From Byssochlamys sp. IMV 00236 (lineage: Eukaryota > Ascomycota > Eurotiomycetes > Eurotiales > Thermoascaceae), in NCBI GenBank assembly GCA_001931875.2, contig MSJH02000190.1, positions 1 to 21,011 of the forward strand: a stretch of DNA of 21,011 nt, given 5' to 3'. The stretch's first letter is position 1. Every line of letters starts with the position of its first letter. The position numbers and the translations under genes are program-made. Shown here piece by piece: positions 1-10,589 of the stretch. The notes under the pieces were generated by a model. That model made no database searches and had not been told where the DNA came from. It was given only the letters and a program-made list of their open reading frames with translations.

Positions 1-250
1 AAAAAAAAAAAAAAAAAAAAAAAGCAAATGGCGCCAAAACGGAAGCTATTATGTACCGGGGCAAAGTATCTTGACTATTCATAAATACTCAAGTTACCTT
101 AAACGTAAACTGTGTTCAATAGATTTCTGCATTTTCTAGAAAACCATTATTATATAGTAAGACCGTAATACAGTATAATTTTGAGTGATGCAAAAGGACT
201 GTAGTTATACTCACAGTTCGGCTCGAACGATGAAGCATAGTTCTTGTAAA
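1..250. other. Poly(A) tract and non-coding flank
   Basis: The window opens with 23 consecutive A residues, followed by about 225 bases with no convincing coding frame. A short perfect hairpin (GTTCG, 3-base loop, CGAAC) sits near 216-228. The A tract could be a retroelement tail or simple low-complexity sequence; nothing here decides. Confidence 0.5.
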
Positions 251-258
251 ATCCTAAA

Positions 259-555
259 GGGTAATGCTACGCGCGCTCCGTTTTTACTAGAGATACCCTT
301 TTGTGTGAGTCAGGCTTCGCTTTTATTAGAGACATATCATTTTTGTATATGGCTTTAGTTTGCTTAATGAAGCTCCTCAATAGTAAACCTTTATTGTATA
401 ATTGGCTACATAATGAGCGTATAACAGATTTGAAAGCTCATCTAATGATGTAAAATTAGAGTATATCCATTTACCAGACAAATATTGATGAAACGGAGCC
501 TGACACACACACAAAGGATGTCTCTAGTAAAGACGGAGCGCGCGTAGCATTACCC
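259..555. mobile_element. MITE-like element with long terminal inverted repeats and 8-bp TSD
   Basis: The two ends are inverted copies of each other. The outermost 23 bases (starting GGGTAATGCTACGCGCGCTC) match perfectly, and similarity continues for about 65 bases per arm (roughly 259-325 and 489-555). The element is flanked directly on both sides by ATCCTAAA (251-258 and 556-563), a perfect 8-bp target site duplication. Each arm carries a degenerate internal duplication of the form GCTCCGT..TTTACTAGAGA / GCTTCGC..TTTATTAGAGA. The 297-bp length and absence of an open frame indicate a non-autonomous DNA transposon. An 8-bp duplication is typical of hAT elements and also occurs in Merlin-type elements; the GGG terminus does not settle the superfamily. 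Confidence 0.88.
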
Positions 556-580
556 ATCCTAAACGCCATCATATAGCTAT

Positions 581-1467
581 TATTTTCAGATCAGCGGACA
601 CAGATCACCCCCAATTATTATCGAGTTACAGCGTACTGTGGACAAGGCATTTATGAAAAGGGCTATAGGATATTGTCTTCAGGCGAGCAAAAGATTTAGC
701 ACTGACCCTATCATTTTAATTGTATGCGTTGAATTGGTGAACACTACGCGCACGAGGAAATCCACGAGAAGGCTAATGCTACGGGCGTTTCCTTGGGGCA
801 CTACATGTAGCATCACTTTACAACTTCACACTACTAAAGCGTCTACTTAATCTAAGGCTGCCCAGTGGGATATTCTTTGATATAAAATTACTCTTGAACG
901 ACCTTGGTTCTTTGTTGATCAAACTCACAACATAAAAAAAATTAAAATATATTTTATCTCTTTTTCTTCTTGAAGCTTTATAAAAATCATATCCTACATC
1001 AAGGAGAATGGAAAGGCGTCTGTTCTCTGAACAGGTTTAACTTGATGCTGTACATGGAAAAGGTCTGTTGACGACATCACAGGTGGCGCTTGTAACATTA
1101 AACTTCTCGTGGATTTCCTCGTGCGCGTAGTGTACATCGTCAAACCAGTTGAGGTTTCTGTAAAAGAATTCTTAAGAAAATGCGACGATTTACCTTGTTA
1201 CAGGGCATTGTGCGGTTGGTGGGAAGATCAATGCTATGTTATCTGCAAAAATAGTATCCAAAGCCATATTACCAAGGACTCTAATTTTGATCCATTTGTT
1301 GCTCTCGGGCTATTCTTCACAAGCCAAGCTACTTCACTACATCTGGCTCCAATAAGTGCCAACCCGACAATCAATACTTATATCGCATAGCTCTTGGTGT
1401 GCAAATAGAGGAAAAAGAGGGATCCGGCATTCCTTGTACTGGTAGCAGTGCAAGAATACTCATTTAA
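581..1467 (+). pseudogene. Decayed gene, possible PD-(D/E)XK nuclease-like family, split by an insertion
   Basis: An open frame from about 581 to 740 reads PPIIIELQRTVDKAFMKRAI and then PIILIVCVELV. The same protein resumes after 1134 with FVALGLFFTSQATSLH and NPTINT. Deleting 741-1133 joins the two parts in frame. The second part then stops at TAG (1388-1390); shifting one base near 1380 recovers YRIALGVQIEEKEG and an open frame to TAA at 1465-1467, so there is also a one-base deletion. The hydrophobic strand ending in E-x-Q followed by a helix and another hydrophobic strand resembles the core of PD-(D/E)XK nuclease-like proteins that I recall as multicopy in Mucorales. The N-terminal part is missing or lies beyond the upstream MITE. 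The family call is tentative; the broken state is directly visible. Confidence 0.55.
741..1133. mobile_element. 393-bp inserted element with perfect 31-bp terminal inverted repeats
   Basis: Positions 741-771 (ACACTACGCGCACGAGGAAA...) are the exact reverse complement of 1103-1133, with 331 bases between. The element interrupts a decayed coding sequence, whose frame is restored by removing exactly 393 bases (131 codons). I see no convincing target duplication: the 9 bases on each side match at only 5 positions. Just inside the left repeat, GGCTAATGCTACGGGCGTTTC (771-791) resembles the terminus of the MITE at 259 (17 of 21 positions), hinting at a shared transposase family. The interior is AT-rich and has no long open frame. 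Confidence 0.65.
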
Positions 1468-1666
1468 TCAAGGTCACCTATAATACTTGTTTGTCCCTTC
1501 ATAAGAACTACTGTAGTTAAAATGTTGACAATAAATCTCAAAGGCCAAGTATTCACTTTGGATAAGCATATTTTATACTTTTGCTCAAAATAATAAAGCT
1601 TAAAATTTATAACAAAAGATATATTCTATAACTATATAACTATTTTTTAAATGATTTCAGTTCAGT

Positions 1667-4600
1667 CTATAATGATGATGATGTTAATGATTCTGATGGT
1701 GATGAAGGGGTAGAAGAGGTTGGTGTATCATAATGCACTTTCTGAATAGATGGCTGCAATTGTCGAAGCGTTGCAGCCAAATTTTTTGGTATGAGTGGTT
1801 TTGTTAAATAGTCATCCATGCCAGCTTCAACACAAATTTGCTTAGCTGAAGATTGGATATCTGCAGTGAGCGCGATAATAGGCAATCTACAACCAGTCTG
1901 TTTTTCTAAAGCTCGAATGCGCTTTGTAGCTTCTACACCATCGCACTATATGCAATTATAAAAATTAAACCTTATACTCATAGCTTTATGTTTATAACAA
2001 ACCTTTGGCATATGATGATCAAAGAAAGCAAGACAAAAGTAGTTGGGTGGTTTCTGCCTATAGATTTCAATAGCCTCTTCACCATCACTTGCAGTCTCAA
2101 CAGTGAAGCCAAGCTTTTCGAGTTGCTGCTTTAAAAGCTTTCTAGCCACAAAATTATCTTCTGCAATCAACACTGACTGTTTAGAGTATAATTTGAGTTC
2201 ATCTGGACTAAAGTAGTCCTTCATACGTGTGGCAATGACAGGTGTAAGGGAAGATATCGGATTTCTTGGCTTTTTCTCATCCATTACAATTTCAAATAAT
2301 CGAAGCAGCTTGGCTCTTCGTGCTGGTTTAGCCATCTTTACTAAACGCCCTCGACGATCAGAAGCTGAACCGGTAGCTTCAGCAGCTACTTTGTGGCCCT
2401 CTGTCGAAGGTGTATACAATAAAATGATATGCAACTCGCATTCTGGGTCATCCACTACACTTTGGATCTGATGAAGAATAAATCCACTGGGCTTTGGAGG
2501 AATGTCCAATATCAGAATAGGATGATGATCTTGTAGCGCTTTAGGAACTGCTTGATGCATATCTGATGTGTGTATCACGTTGAAGCCTGATAATAAGGAT
2601 CGCATCATTTTTGCATTCAATTCACTTGAAGTAGCTAGCAGTATGTGTTCATTTTGCTGGAGAAGCCTTAATGCTGCTGGCTTTCCTTGTTTCCTTCTGC
2701 AGATTGAGCTCTTTTCTTTATTCGCGACAATTGTGAACCAAAAGTTTGATCCCTTGCCAGGGCTAGAGTCCACACCAATGTCTCCTGTCATAAGTCGTAC
2801 AAGTTGTAGACAAATAGATAAACCCAAGCCAGTGCCTCCATACTTTCTTGTTGTGCTTCCATCTAGTTGAGAGAATGGCTCAAAGAGTCGTTGTTGCTCT
2901 TCTGAACAGATGCCGATGCCGGTATCAATGACTTCAAACTTTAACCGAATATACTCGTTGTCATCATGCTTGAGCTGGTCGTTAATTTTAAATGATTTAT
3001 CAAGATGACACTTGATAACAACACCGCCAGAATGTGTAAACTTGATGGCATTGCCTAAAAGGTTTGTAACAATCTGTCGAAGACGAGAAGAATCAGCAAT
3101 GATAGTAGCAGGCACATCAGAATCTACGATATATGCCAACTCAAGTCCTTTTCTTGCTGCTAATGAACTAAGTATTTCGATTGTATCTGCAATAACTTCT
3201 TCAACGTCTAATGGGCCCAGGTCAAGCGTAACCTTGCCAGCTTCTAGTTTTGAAAAGTTCAACAAATCATCTAGATAAGAGTATTTGCATTAGTGGCAAC
3301 ATATGTGAGAGATGAATGGTCTACATACCAATGATTTTTAAAAGAGTCTCACAACTCTCTTTTGCAGTCAAGACAATATCTTGCTGTTCTGCATCCAAGG
3401 CTGTCTCGGATAATAATGAAATCATACCATAGAATCCAGAAAATGGTGTACGCAGTTCATGAGACATGTTGGCCAAAAAATCTGCCTTCAACTTCATAGC
3501 ATGGAGTGCTGCCTCTTTACTCTTCCGGGCTTCCTCTAGTGCTGCCTTTTGGCTTTCGATCATCTTGACATTAGCCAAAGTTACCTTTTGGATGCTCTTG
3601 AATAGTAAGGCATTTGTGATAGAGATACCGATCTGCTGAGAAAGTAAGCGGATGACGATTTCATGGCGTGAGGTAAGTGCTCCTATAGGAGCTTCGATAT
3701 AGATGCAACCCACCACGGCTGACTTGTGAATGATGGGTGTACAGATACATGATTTAGCTTGCGCTGTTCCGTCAGAGAAGCGTGCATCCTGCTGAACATC
3801 GACAATAAATAGAGACTTTTGAGCATGAATGGCATATTCTGAGGTACGTGCTAAGGTAGAGTCTGCTTCTTCTGACAATAATTTAGGTTTACTGTAAATG
3901 TCACACCCATCTTGTTGTGATCCACGACCGACGATGTAGAATGACGTATTTTCCTTTACAATTATCACACCAGAATCAGCGCCAGAGTTTTCTAGAATAA
4001 TACCCAGCATCTGCTTCAAAAGAATTTCAAAATTCATCTCGCTGGAGATTACATGACAGCTCTTTAGAATAGAGGCGATATCGACAATGTCCAATGCCAG
4101 CAGTGCCTCTTCTGGTGAAGTCTGCATACAGTTTACATTAATGTTGTAAAGCATGTTTAGTTCCTTCAGTGATAAGTCACCAACAGATTCTCGTTTATCT
4201 GTTATCTTTTGTAAACTCTCTGTCTGAATGATGGCGGTCTTGGGTATATCAAAAGGTTGAAGTTCTTGCAATAAGTCTTGATATTTGTTTTCAAGCTGTG
4301 CTGCACGACCAAACATACCAATATGACGATAGCCAACTATGGCATTTTTCATAAATGATGAGGCAACAGTAGTCAATTCCTTTTCAAGGTAATATTCCCC
4401 AGAGAGTTCATACAAGAAGCTTGTTTCAATCGGCCATTTACCATGCTTGGCTTTTCGGATTGCTGCATCAAATAGCTTGTGTGCTACTGCGTCATTTCCT
4501 TCTATGGCGGCGATTTCAGCATCAATACAATCGACAAACATTTCAAGGTTTTCAGGATGAGCATAGTGTGCCCACTCGGCTAATTTATCTCTAGTGTTCA

Positions 4601-7600
4601 AGAGTTCCTTCATCAAGTTGTCTTTCTGTAAAGATGTCTTTATCAGTCGACATAAAGATATACATCGAATAAAATGCATGAGCTGTGTGGACCTTGATGG
4701 AGGTAAGGCATTGGCTTGTTCCATGTGTTCCGAGCTCACCCGAACAGAAGCTTCACTAAAGCCATAGAATCCTAAGATAATTGCCTTCATGGCGTGATAG
4801 AAGTAAAGATGAGCTACAGGATTAGAAGACCTTGTAGAAATCTCATGAAGAAATGCTGTTTCTTGAAATTCTTTATCGTCAAAGACGCTGTCCTCTGTCA
4901 GGTAGGTCTTGCCTTGTACAGCCAAGATGGTACGAATGATTGTGGTCGCCATGATAAAAGCAGCCATAGGTTCTGATAATCCATCTGCATCTTCTAAGCA
5001 GCTTTTGGCTTCCTTCAGTGTATCTGCCATATTCTCTCCACTCAGCAGATTGATAAGGATGGTTTGAAGATGAGCAAATGTCGAATAGATGCGATCACCG
5101 CCCATTAATGTTTGCTTTGTGGCCATCCTAGCCATGATAACCGACCGTTGATAAGGGTATTTCCAACAACTCAGAAAGGCAGCATACAGGTATCGAGCAC
5201 GACCGGACTCTGAGTTGCCTCCATAATTATTACACAAAGCAACACCGACCTGGCCGATTTGCTCTGCAAACTCATAGGCCTTGAACAGTTGCATAGCCGC
5301 AATGCCGAAAAACACAAAACCAACGCCGGTAGTTGGGGTAGTACCATGATTGAGAGTCTCTGATACAAAACGGGAGCCTACGGTTAACATCACCTTGACA
5401 TCATTTCTCCAGTAGGCCCATAAGCAGATTTCTTCCATAATAGAAAAGCGGGTTCGAATCAACCTACTTTCACAAATCGATAGCTTTTGAATACGGTCGA
5501 ATCCTAGCCTAAGCACCTCCGTTTTGGTACTTTCGTATAATTCGCGGAGTTCTTGTTCTGTTAGGTTCATCTTGATCTCTTGAACACCCAAGTCGCGAAG
5601 ACAATCCAGCAGGATCAACGCACTTTCATTTCCTCCAACTGCTCTAGACCAACGATACCTGTGTTGAATACGATAGGCTGCGGCACGGTCTATGGCAGTT
5701 TCTGCATGCTGTAAAATTGCGTCCAGATACTTTCGAGTAGGAGCGTCGTCCATAAACCAGCTGATTTCCGCTAGACGGGTGTATAGATGCAGTGTTTCTA
5801 TATAGGTGGCATCCTCACCATCATGCCAGGGATTTGAAGCGCTCAAGAGCTCCAAAGCGGCAGAATAGTAGGAAAAGGCAAGCTGGTGTGCACCCGAGTC
5901 GAATGCTTTATCACCAGCCTGAATGAGTGTTTTCCTATAGGGTGCTTTCTTTGGATATTGTTTTATCAGATGGATGGCACCTTTGACGTGGTCAGCCACC
6001 CAAAACTTATCTAAATTGTCTCTGTGCATAAAATGGGAAGCAATACGCAAGTGATACATGTCTCGGAGTTCGGGTGAGGCTAGCATAGTGGCTGCTTGAG
6101 AATATCGATCATGTGTAAAACGAAATTCGTCATTGTTTGCAGGTTGAATGTATCCTTGCTGAAGAGCAGATTGAAGGCCGTTAATAGCATCAAATTTGTT
6201 CTTTTCTTTTGTCCGTTTCATTAAATTCAGGCTGTCATCAGTCATGGTATCTTCTTCAAGTGAACTAGCATCGTCCTCTTCATCGTCTTCATCGTTTATG
6301 TCATCATTTTCGATCATCAAATTTTTGACTGTTTCATAATTGAAGCTATTCCCGATAAAGGAGGCCCATTTCAGAAATTTTCTTCCATCCCGCGGTAACT
6401 CTTTTAACCGACGCACTAAAAATTCAATGCTCAGATCACCACTGCTACTGTCATTTATCTCGAGTGCCTTTTCGATCTCTTGTAGGTTGTATTCCCATCG
6501 TCGTTTTTCCCAAGTAAAATAAATGAGGTTTTTCTTTTCCATGGTTGTTAAAAGCTGTGATACATAGAAAGGGTTACCGTGTGTCTTTTTATGGATAAAG
6601 TCTACTAAAGGGGCTAACAGGGCTAGATCAATTTCTTCTTGGCGATGCATCGTCGTCCTGATGAGTTCCATAAGTGCAGGTTGATCCAAGTTTTTAATGT
6701 GAATGAATGATACAACAGCATCCTGATTCTCCAATAATGTAGACGACTGCTTAGACAGTTGATTGTCACGGTAAGTCAAGATGATTAGAAAATTAAGCTT
6801 GGCTGATACAAGTGAATTCAGTAGTTCAATCGAGGCTTCGTCTATATAAAAAAATATTTCTGTGTTACTTTTATCTGTGATACAAAAATAAGCTTTTTGT
6901 AAATTAAACGTGTACCTGCTTCATGCAAATCTTCCAGAAACTTTAAAGAGTGACGTAAGTATGATCCATTTATACAGAAAATACAATGCAACTTACCAAA
7001 GTAACAAATTTAAAAGATGCCATTGCTTGAAATATTTGAATGAAAGCTGAGTGAAATCGCATCTTGATTTCTTCTCCTACTTCCATGTCATACTCACGTA
7101 CAGTGCTTAGTTCATCTGTTGGCACTCTTTGTAAATAAGGCTGGTTCTTTAAAAAGGAAGCCAATTCAGGAACATTATCAATTAGTAACGTAGGCAGCTG
7201 TGACATTGTTTCTGCTCCTAATTGTTCCTTCAACATGGTAGAAAATCTCTCTATCTCCAAAGGTGTTTCTCCCAACAAATGTTTTAGAAAGATAGATAAA
7301 CACCTTAGAATACAGCCATAGGGTGTAGGTTGTCGCTTATCGAATTTAGCGACTGCAATATAACCATAATCGCGAGCAAATTGCTTTACATTTCTCACAA
7401 GAGTTGATTTGCCTACACCGGCTCTTCCATGAATGACTATAATCTCTGTTGGTCTCTTTACTCTTTTGCCACCACTGGAGTTATGAACACGTTTGAACGA
7501 TGATTCATCTTCAAATGCGGGTACAGGAAGAATGGATAAATTATCAGAAAAAAATTGACGTCGTTTTACAGTTGATCCGCACATGTATGCTGTCCTTCGG

Positions 7601-8784
7601 ATGATAGAATTGATCAAGTTCAATTCGGATTTTCTTCCAAAGCAAGGGTTGTTTGGTAAAGTAAAAATGCTTGCGATATCAAAGCGACCTAATGAAAAGG
7701 ACTATTTTATGGAGGGGAAAGACGGTTAATAGAAGGTTCTGTATTGAAGAACATTATCTACTTTGATTTCATTATTGCTTTCCAACTGCTTTAAGCATTC
7801 TTTTAAATCTTGTCTTAAACCATGTGCACTTGTATATCTTTCATCAGGAGACTAAAAGAAAGAGATTATTAAGAGACAATATCATCAATAACAGGTATAT
7901 ACCTTATTTGTTAGTTTTTCAATGATTAACGAAACAGTCTTTGGAACTGTTGGTACAACTTCGTGTACTAGAGGTAGTTTCTTATTTAATACGTGGTGCA
8001 AAATCTCCATTAGACTTGAGTTGATAAAAGGCAATTGTTGAGTCAAGATAATATAAAAGGTGATTCCAAGGCTGTAAAGATCCGTACGATGGTCAGGCTG
8101 AAATGATGTTCTACCAGTCTGTTCAGGAGACATATAGATTAAACCATTGACATCGTGTCGATTGATCGCCTTTCTCCATCCTTCTGAAGTTAAACTAATT
8201 TCCAAACTTCTTGAGCCTGAACCAAAGTTCCATATTTTAACTGATTTCGTATTATTTTTTGGCCATAAAAAGGCATTCAACTTTATTTCTCCATGAATGA
8301 CTATACAAAGAGTGTTGGTATCTCTGTGCTAATCCATACTGATATTCTTACTAACTTTGATGTTTATGTATCATTTCTAAACAATTACAGCACTGAATAG
8401 CGAACTTTAAGAATGATTTTAATGAAATGTTGTTTTGATACTCGTCCAGCAAGTTTTTTCCATAATCCTCAAATATAAATGCAGATAAACCGTTTGGTAA
8501 GGTTAATTTGTCGACTGGTTTACATAATAAATCTCTTGAAGAAACTTCTCTATATAATCTCTGTGTGATATGATATTCTCTTTCTAATCTTAATGGCTGG
8601 CGTGATAACTTCACTACGACGGGTAATTTATCTCGATTTCTAAATATGTATCAATATACACATTTCATGGAATAAATGAATTAATAATCAACCTTTGTCC
8701 ATATGCTATTGCCACATTGTCTGTGCCCTCAAGTATGGTTGGTGTATCAAAGGTGTATCCTGTTAATTTAGTGATGATTTCCAT
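1667..8784 (-). CDS. Giant hybrid histidine kinase: pseudokinase-ATPase-GAF-HisKA-HATPase-receiver (Mak2/Mak3/Chk1 type)
   Basis: Nine exons: 8784-8693, 8639-8356, 8300-7903, 7851-7762, 7701-6997, 6940-6916, 6841-3329, 3270-2003, 1945-1667. They join without a stop into 2217 codons, the usual size for this family. Domains: residues 1-290, protein-kinase-like fold (VVVK41; HGEIKLNA at 128; NFG instead of DFG; SPEQTGR; DLYSLGI). Residues 380-532, P-loop ATPase (Walker A GRAGVGKST; Walker B FLEDLHEAD). Residues 550-1400, helical repeat-like region. Residues 1465-1615, GAF, then a coiled coil. HisKA has phospho-acceptor H1659 (MSHELRTP); the ATPase lobe has N1776, DTGIGI 1818 and GGTGLGLS 1847. 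A degenerate receiver lies near 1909-2032, and an intact receiver has E2073/D2074, phospho-acceptor D2120, T2152 and K2174. In fission yeast, relatives sense peroxide and pass phosphate via an HPt protein to response regulators; a cytosolic role here is inferred. No membrane segments are visible. The start gives MEIITKLTGYTF, matching the family N-terminus. Confidence 0.95.
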
Positions 8785-9903
8785 ATCTTGTTTATTGAAA
8801 GAAACCATCTTTTTGTGCCTTTTTTCATATAAAAAAAAAAGAGAGAGAAAAAGAGCAAAAAAATTTTCTTTTTTCTGTCTTGTTTAAACAGACACACACA
8901 CACACACACACACACATACACACACATATACATACACATATTATCGAGCAACTCCGATTGAATTTGATGAAGTGATCGTACAAGAATTTCTGCTTACTAT
9001 CGCAACACGAAATTGACTCCACTCCAATCAGCAGAATTTGATAAAATGAGCCGCTTGTTTACTTTTTTGGCATCAATTTGTCAATAGTACCACAAGGCTT
9101 GTAATATAGATAAAAAAACAAGCTGTAAAATAGAGTTTTGCACGACAAAAAATACATGTTAATAAGCATTCATCCATGGTTACTTGTACCTGAAACAAAT
9201 ATTGTATCTATCATTGTATTTTCTATTCTTATAGTAACAATACATATTTACTTTTATGTTCTTTATACGTATCCATGATTACAGCAGGTATGGAAACGTT
9301 CACTGAAAAAGAGAGAAAATGATTACTAAAGGAATTTTTAAGGCATCAAAAAATGTACTATTATGTATTTGTGCAGCTGAACAGGGGGGGGACATCAAAT
9401 GAAGATATTCTGAGTACGTTATAGTATTATCAAATGATATTTTGTTTTTCTGCCTTTACTAATCTGTGCTCATTTTCTTTTAAGAGCGTGTTTATTGTAA
9501 AGTAGGAACTACATTTGAATAAATGGACACGCGGTGTCGATCTTCATTATGGTAATGTAACAATATATCTGAGTTCATCAAGATAAATACAAGAAAAGAA
9601 AAAAGTAATGTACAATCAAATTCACCTCCTATAGCACATATGCTTGATAGTGTATCCCAACAATGATGACATGTCTTAAACAGAGGGATGATAATAATGA
9701 TGACTTCTTCTAGTGTCCTTGAAGACTGATTTTTGTAAATAACTTTACAGAATTGTAACTATATTTTTAAGACAATAAACAAGAAGTGGATTTGTTTACA
9801 AGTGGTTATGAATGCTTAAAGGAATTGCTTTTCTTGATGAAAATCTTTTGAATAATGAACTCACTCATTAATTAAATTTTATTATATTAGAGAGTATATA
9901 TAT
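8785..9903. other. Intergenic region: histidine kinase promoter and 3' flank of the next gene
   Basis: No credible gene. The side next to the kinase start (8820-8890) is a polypurine/polypyrimidine leader, as seen before several other genes here, then the CA microsatellite. The rest is AT-rich with an 8-base G run near 9385-9392. ATG-containing frames across the microsatellite translate to VCVCVC low complexity and are not genes. The first bases left of the stop at 9904 contain AATAAA-like sequence on the minus strand, suitable for polyadenylation of that gene. Confidence 0.6.
8892..8940. repeat. (AC)n microsatellite
   Basis: 25 uninterrupted bases of alternating A and C at 8892-8916, continuing as imperfect AC/AT repeats to about 8940. 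It lies about 110-150 bases upstream of the histidine kinase start codon, so within its probable promoter or 5' leader. Confidence 0.95.
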
Positions 9904-10374
9904 TTAAGCACGATTGTTTTGATTTCTATCTGACACTGATTTTTTCTGTTTAGAAACATAAGATAATGTCCTTTGGTATCTCCATCTGGTATCTAGGCAC
10001 CGGCAGTACCATAATATTTTCTCTCTTGGCCACAACTCTTTTATTGAAGGTGTAGAGTCTGTTGAAATAACATGAACTACTGCTTCACAGTAATAGAAAG
10101 ATTTTGCTGCCTCTTCAATATCTCTATTCTTACGCATATAATGTTCATACAGCTTTTTCCAATGTTCTCTTGTCCATTTTATTCCACTTTGGTAATCTGT
10201 TTCGCTTAGAAATGAGCTTCCTCTTGATAGTGATGGCAAAGAATGCCGTGAAGGTGAAAGACTGGTTTTTCTTTTTAAAAGCTTATTCACTGGGCTTTTA
10301 CGTTCTATTGGAGAAGTTGAGGAAGTAGATTGACTACTGGAAGACGTCTGTGTTGATTTACTTCGTTGTAGCAT
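9904..10374 (-). CDS. Uncharacterised protein, serine-rich N-terminus with W-rich C-terminal domain
   Basis: A single-exon frame of 156 codons. The first 50 residues are low-complexity Ser/Thr/Pro/Lys, probably disordered and phosphorylatable. Residues about 67-145 look folded: WTREHWKKLYEHYMRKNRD, then ELWPREKILWYCRCLDTRWRY, a pattern of aromatic and charged residues that suggests a compact helical domain. I do not recognise a named family. The start is supported by an in-frame ATG after a pyrimidine-rich leader (minus strand, 10375-10440) like those of neighbouring genes. One copy of the 110-bp repeat lies 70 bases upstream, where its promoter should be. Codon use and lack of stops argue for a real gene, although it borders a region of transposon remnants. 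Confidence 0.65.
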   Translation of the reverse strand: MLQRSKSTQTSSSSQSTSSTSPIERKSPVNKLLKRKTSLSPSRHSLPSLSRGSSFLSETDYQSGIKWTREHWKKLYEHYMRKNRDIEEAAKSFYYCEAVVHVISTDSTPSIKELWPREKILWYCRCLDTRWRYQRTLSYVSKQKKSVSDRNQNNRA

Positions 10375-10444
10375 ATTCTTATTTTTTATAAAGTGTAATA
10401 AAAAGAAAAAAGGGAAAAAAAAGAGAAAGAAAATCTAATTGGTA

Positions 10445-10554
10445 CTCAGTTTGTTATTTGTTTATCCCCTTTCTCTTTATTTCTTTGCATTAAATACCAA
10501 CAAGCTGTTGGCTTATCGTTCATTTGGACTCGATAGTATATGTTTAAGTTTAAA
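10445..10554. repeat. 110-bp direct repeat, copy 1
   Basis: Identical to 13787-13896 at 107 of 110 positions (differences C/T, T/C and G/A in the stretch TAAATACCAACAAGCTGTTG). This copy sits just upstream of the minus-strand gene at 9904-10374, in the position expected for its promoter. Its core (GTTTATCCCCTTTCTC, then TTTATTTCTTTGCATT) recurs in degenerate form upstream of the Zn2Cys6 gene. Confidence 0.95.
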
Positions 10555-10589
10555 CGTATTTATCTTATACAGTTTATGGCCAATCACTG

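Noticed and set aside
5440..5470. GGTTCGAATC, resembling a tRNA T-arm
   Set aside because: Lies inside the histidine kinase coding sequence with no matching acceptor or anticodon stems around it.
8763..9022. Two short frames reading VCVCVC
   Set aside because: Translations of the CA microsatellite and its flanks, with no independent support.
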